From Massilibacillus massiliensis (GTDB lineage Bacteria > Bacillota > Negativicutes > FLKF01): 64,000 bases of DNA. This document shows positions 61,309-64,000 of the stretch, in pieces (position 1 is the first letter of the stretch; each line of letters opens with the position of its first letter). Where the stretch lies: contig NZ_LT575483.1 in NCBI RefSeq assembly GCF_900086705.1, forward strand, positions 2,077,894 through 2,141,893, in the 5' to 3' direction. Position numbers and translations under genes: made by a program. Below the pieces are notes generated by a model. That model was not told where the DNA came from and did not search any database. It worked only from the letters and a program-made list of their open reading frames with translations.

Positions 61309-62001
61309 ATGTTAGAAGATTTAAAACAAAAAGTATATGAAGCGAATATGTTGCTGCCTAAATATGGTCTGATCACTTTTACATGGGGAAACGTTTCTGC
61401 GATTGATCGTCAAAACGGTCTGTTTGTGATAAAGCCTTCCGGGGTTGAATACGATAAAATGCAGGCGAGTGATATGGTGGTTGTGGATCTTACTGGTAAA
61501 GTGATAGAGGGGGATTTGAAACCGTCTTCTGATACACCGACCCATTTAAAGCTCTATCAGGAATTTCAAAATATTGGCGGTATTGTACATACGCATTCGC
61601 GTTGGGCAACTGTATTTGCACAGGCGGGCAGGTCTATTCATGCATATGGAACTACACAGGCGGATTATTTTTACGGTGAAATTCCTTGTACAGCAGATAT
61701 GCCGAAAGAGGCTGTTGAAGGTGCTTATGAATATAATACCGGCAGGATCATCGTAGATACATTTAAAAATATCAATCCGGATTATATGCCGGCGGTATTG
61801 GTAAAAAATCATGGACCCTTTGTTTGGGGAGCCGATGCCTTTGAGGCGGTGCATAATGCTGTTGTGCTTGAAGAAGTTGCCATGATGGCCTTTAATACAG
61901 AGCGGTTGGGGCAAGGAAGCGTAGAGCATATGCCAAAGGTATTGCTGGATAAACATTTTTTGCGCAAGCACGGTCCGAAAGCATATTACGGACAAAAATA
62001 A
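61309..62001 (+). CDS. ulaF: L-ribulose-5-phosphate 4-epimerase UlaF
   Basis: A class II aldolase-fold epimerase making D-xylulose 5-phosphate. The 230-residue protein has metal ligands in [14 protein letters not shown] (His-x-His) and [11 protein letters not shown]; Asp in [11 protein letters not shown] and Tyr near the C-terminus complete the site. The length and motifs fit AraD/UlaF; the ula context decides for UlaF. Confidence 0.93.
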   Translation: MLEDLKQKVYEANMLLPKYGLITFTWGNVSAIDRQNGLFVIKPSGVEYDKMQASDMVVVDLTGKVIEGDLKPSSDTPTHLKLYQEFQNIGGIVHTHSRWATVFAQAGRSIHAYGTTQADYFYGEIPCTADMPKEAVEGAYEYNTGRIIVDTFKNINPDYMPAVLVKNHGPFVWGADAFEAVHNAVVLEEVAMMAFNTERLGQGSVEHMPKVLLDKHFLRKHGPKAYYGQK

Positions 62002-62019
62002 GGATGAGATCGTTTTGAC

Positions 62020-62070
62020 TTACTCGCTCTTTGTTTCTTTTTCATTAGGAATATAGAGCGGGTAATTTTT
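62020..62070 (+). terminator. hairpin between ulaF and ulaE
   Basis: TTACTCGCTCT and AGAGCGGGTAA arms followed by six T. As an intrinsic terminator within the operon it should lower ulaE expression. Confidence 0.55.
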
Positions 62071-62101
62071 TACTAAGTTTTGAGAAAGAGCGTGATCAAT
62101 G

Positions 62102-62947
62102 ATGAAACAATATATGCTTGGGTTATATGAAAAAGCAATGCCTCCTAATTTATCGTGGAAGGAGAAATTACAGGAGGCAAAAAAGGCAGGGTTTGATTTT
62201 TTAGAAATGAGCATCGATGAAACGGATGAGAAGTTGTCCCGTCTAGAAATGCCCAAATCTGAACGACGACGAATTTGCGACTCTATGGATGAAATCGGCA
62301 TCCCGATCCGGAGCATTTGTTTAAGTGGACATCGCAAATATCCATTAGGCAGCCAAGATGTTAAAATTCGTGAGAGAAGCTTAGAAATTATGGAGAAAGC
62401 GATAGATCTTGCTTGTGATTTAGGCGTACGAATTATTCAACTGGCTGGGTATGATGTCTACTACGAGGAATCCTCCAAAGAAACGAGGTTGATGTTTGAG
62501 CAAAATCTTGCAAAATGTGCATGTATGGCGGCTAAAAAAGGCGTGCTGCTAGGTTTTGAAACAATGGAAACAGAGTTTATGAACACAGTGGAGAAAGCAA
62601 TTGCTTATGTTGGAAAAATAAATTCGCCATATCTTCAAATCTATCCAGATGCCGGAAATCTTACAAATGCCGCTGTCTTATATGAAAAAAATGTAGTTGC
62701 TGATATGAAAGGCGGCGCAGGACATATTGTTGCTTGCCATTTAAAGGAAACTGTCCCGGGGAAATTCAGAGAAATTCCGTTTGGAACAGGACATGTAAAT
62801 TTTAAAACAGTGATTGATACGACTTGGAAACTCGGGGTGAGAATTTATGTAGCGGAGTTTTGGTATACAGGCAGTACAAGCTGGCAGGATGATTTGAAAC
62901 ATGCAAATCAGTTTATCTCGGTAAATTTTACTGATAAAAATTCTTAA
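62102..62947 (+). CDS. ulaE: L-ribulose-5-phosphate (L-xylulose-5-phosphate) 3-epimerase UlaE
   Basis: A TIM-barrel epimerase of about 281 residues acting before UlaF. GLYEKAMPPNLSWKEKL at the start, DFLEMSIDETDEKLSRL, ICLSGHRKYPLGS and FREIPFGTGHVNF are UlaE/SgaU signatures. Glu and His metal ligands are in those stretches. It can begin at ATG 62099 or 62102; ribosome site is weak in both cases. Confidence 0.94.
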   Translation: MKQYMLGLYEKAMPPNLSWKEKLQEAKKAGFDFLEMSIDETDEKLSRLEMPKSERRRICDSMDEIGIPIRSICLSGHRKYPLGSQDVKIRERSLEIMEKAIDLACDLGVRIIQLAGYDVYYEESSKETRLMFEQNLAKCACMAAKKGVLLGFETMETEFMNTVEKAIAYVGKINSPYLQIYPDAGNLTNAAVLYEKNVVADMKGGAGHIVACHLKETVPGKFREIPFGTGHVNFKTVIDTTWKLGVRIYVAEFWYTGSTSWQDDLKHANQFISVNFTDKNS

Positions 62948-63040
62948 ATAAGGATTGCATACAAGGTAAAAATGTAGTATTTATATAGAGAGAAGGACAA
63001 AGTAATGTAGATTAAATTTTTTACTAAAAGGATGAGTGAT

Positions 63041-64000
63041 TTGAGTAAAGTTAAAAAAATTGGGGTCCTAACAAGTGGCGGAGATTCGCCGGGAATGAAT
63101 GCAGTTGTTCGAGCTGTCGTAAGAAGCGCAAATGAATTTGGTTTAGAAGTTATAGGAATTCGGCGTGGTTATAATGGATTGATGAATGGTGATTTTGTCG
63201 AATTGGACAATCGTTCTGTTGGCGATATTATACAACGTGGCGGTACGATGCTTTATACTGCACGATGCTTGGAATTTATAGAACTCGCGGGTCAAAAACA
63301 AGGGTATGAGACCGCAAAAAAGGTTGGCATTGATGGAATCGTTGTAGTTGGCGGGGATGGTTCTTTCCGCGGCGCTGCTGCGTTAAGTAAATTAGGCATT
63401 CCTACAGTGGGAATTCCGGGGACGATTGATAATGATATTGCTTGTACGGATTACTCCATCGGGTTTGATACTGCTTGCAATATTGCAATGGAAGCGGTGG
63501 ACAGGCTTAGAGACACTACGCAGAGTCATGAAAAGTGCAGTATCGTAGAAGTTATGGGACGGCATGCTGGGCATTTGGCACTGAATGTTGGCGTTGCAAC
63601 AGGTGCAACTACGGTCTTGATTCCCGAGAAGGAATACGATATAAAGAAAGATGTTTCTGATAAAATTTTGGCTGCGCAAAAATCAGGAAAAACACATCAC
63701 ATTATTATCGTTGCTGAAGGTTGTAAAGATTCAGTTGCAGAAATTGCGAAGCAAATTGAGGCCGATACTGGAATCTGCTCGCGTTTGACTGTGCTTGGAC
63801 ATATCCAGCGTGGCGGAGCGCCGACTGTATTTGACCGTGTAAATGCAACGAAGATGGGCTATCATGCGGTTGAATTGTTAAAAGAAGGGATCGGTAATCG
63901 ATTGGTGTCAATTAAAGATGATCACGTTGTAGATTTTTCAATCGAAGAAGGTTTGGCAATGAAAAAGACAATCGATGAAAAATTGTACAATGTTTGTCGT
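63041..64000 (+). CDS. pfkA: ATP-dependent 6-phosphofructokinase, 3' end at window edge
   Basis: Phosphorylates fructose 6-phosphate in glycolysis. IGVLTSGGDSPGMNAVVRAVVRS opens the chain; VVVGGDGSFRGAAAL has Gly rather than Asp after GGD, the mark of ATP- rather than pyrophosphate-dependent enzymes. GTIDNDIACTDYSIGFDTA contains the catalytic Asp, and MGRHAGHLAL and HIQRGGAPT bind substrate. The start is TTG 63041, eight bases after AAAGGATG. The frame is open to the last base, 320 codons, so only the end is missing. Confidence 0.95.
   Translation, partial: MSKVKKIGVLTSGGDSPGMNAVVRAVVRSANEFGLEVIGIRRGYNGLMNGDFVELDNRSVGDIIQRGGTMLYTARCLEFIELAGQKQGYETAKKVGIDGIVVVGGDGSFRGAAALSKLGIPTVGIPGTIDNDIACTDYSIGFDTACNIAMEAVDRLRDTTQSHEKCSIVEVMGRHAGHLALNVGVATGATTVLIPEKEYDIKKDVSDKILAAQKSGKTHHIIIVAEGCKDSVAEIAKQIEADTGICSRLTVLGHIQRGGAPTVFDRVNATKMGYHAVELLKEGIGNRLVSIKDDHVVDFSIEEGLAMKKTIDEKLYNVCR

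Noticed and set aside
1-64000. CRISPR arrays, tRNA or rRNA genes, insertion sequences, prophage genes
   Set aside because: No regularly spaced short repeats, no cloverleaf sequences with CCA-like ends, and no transposase, integrase or phage structural motifs were seen in any gap or frame.

Overview
This window is an AT-rich chromosomal segment that reads as a member of the Negativicutes, the Firmicutes with an outer membrane. It combines the Firmicute origin-proximal order mnmG-rsmG-noc-parA-parB-yyaC-DUF951-ychF-rpsF-ssb-rpsR with two TonB-dependent outer-membrane receptor loci, a PFL/HydF-type anaerobic metabolism and riboswitches typical of low-GC Firmicutes. The genus cannot be fixed from the sequence. 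The left edge cuts mnmG, so oriC probably lies a short distance to the left.

Layout. 1-2.4 kb: mnmG end, rsmG, noc. 2.6-3.1 kb: a small exported protein. 3.2-7.9 kb: a sorbitol PTS operon (SorC-type regulator, srlD, gutM, srlA, srlE, srlB). 8.0-11.1 kb (minus): a two-gene, split cobalamin-dependent methionine synthase. 11.3-13.1 kb: parA-parB with two perfect parS sites. 13.1-18.4 kb: aspA, hydF, two conserved proteins of unknown function, an M23 peptidase and a bactofilin. 18.5 kb (minus): yyaC. 19.9-24.9 kb: a three-gene glutamate synthase. 25.2-31.7 kb: branched-chain amino-acid ABC transporter with two paralogous binding proteins. 31.8-35.5 kb: CBS-ACT protein, a NiCo riboswitch with a CDF metal exporter, a nitrilase-family amidase, a Cys-rich orphan and DUF951. 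35.6-38.9 kb: ZTP (pfl) riboswitch, pflB, pflA. 39.2 kb: ychF. 40.4-46.3 kb: a Fur-box-preceded operon with an ABC-2 transporter, flavodoxin, HutW/ChuW-type radical SAM protein and TonB receptor, best read as anaerobic haem uptake and ring opening. 46.4-49.2 kb (minus): TetR regulator and a frameshifted second TonB receptor behind its own Fur box. 49.5-51.7 kb: a membrane-anchored orphan and an MFS transporter. 51.9-53.9 kb: rpsF-ssb-rpsR, then a yybP-ykoY Mn riboswitch and a GDT1/UPF0016 Mn exporter, followed by a cluster of DnaA-box-like 9-mers. 54.1-55.5 kb: AEC transporter flanked by interspersed palindromic repeats. 55.5-62.9 kb: an L-ascorbate regulon (DeoR-type repressor; ulaG, ulaC, ulaA, ulaB, a beta-propeller-like protein, ulaF, ulaE) with no ulaD. 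63.0 kb: pfkA, cut by the right edge.

How it fits together. Chromosome segregation genes (Noc, ParAB, parS, likely Noc sites) form the old core, and metabolic cassettes have been inserted between its members. The cassettes carry visible regulation: a 20-bp palindrome before the SorC gene, four DeoR-type operator copies at ula (three spaced exactly 106 bp apart), Fur boxes at both TonB loci, three recognisable riboswitches and one unidentified attenuator before livH. The points I would follow up first are the beta-propeller protein in a ula operon lacking UlaD, the haem operon with its ABC-2 transporter, the livH leader, the DnaA-box cluster and the palindromic repeat family.
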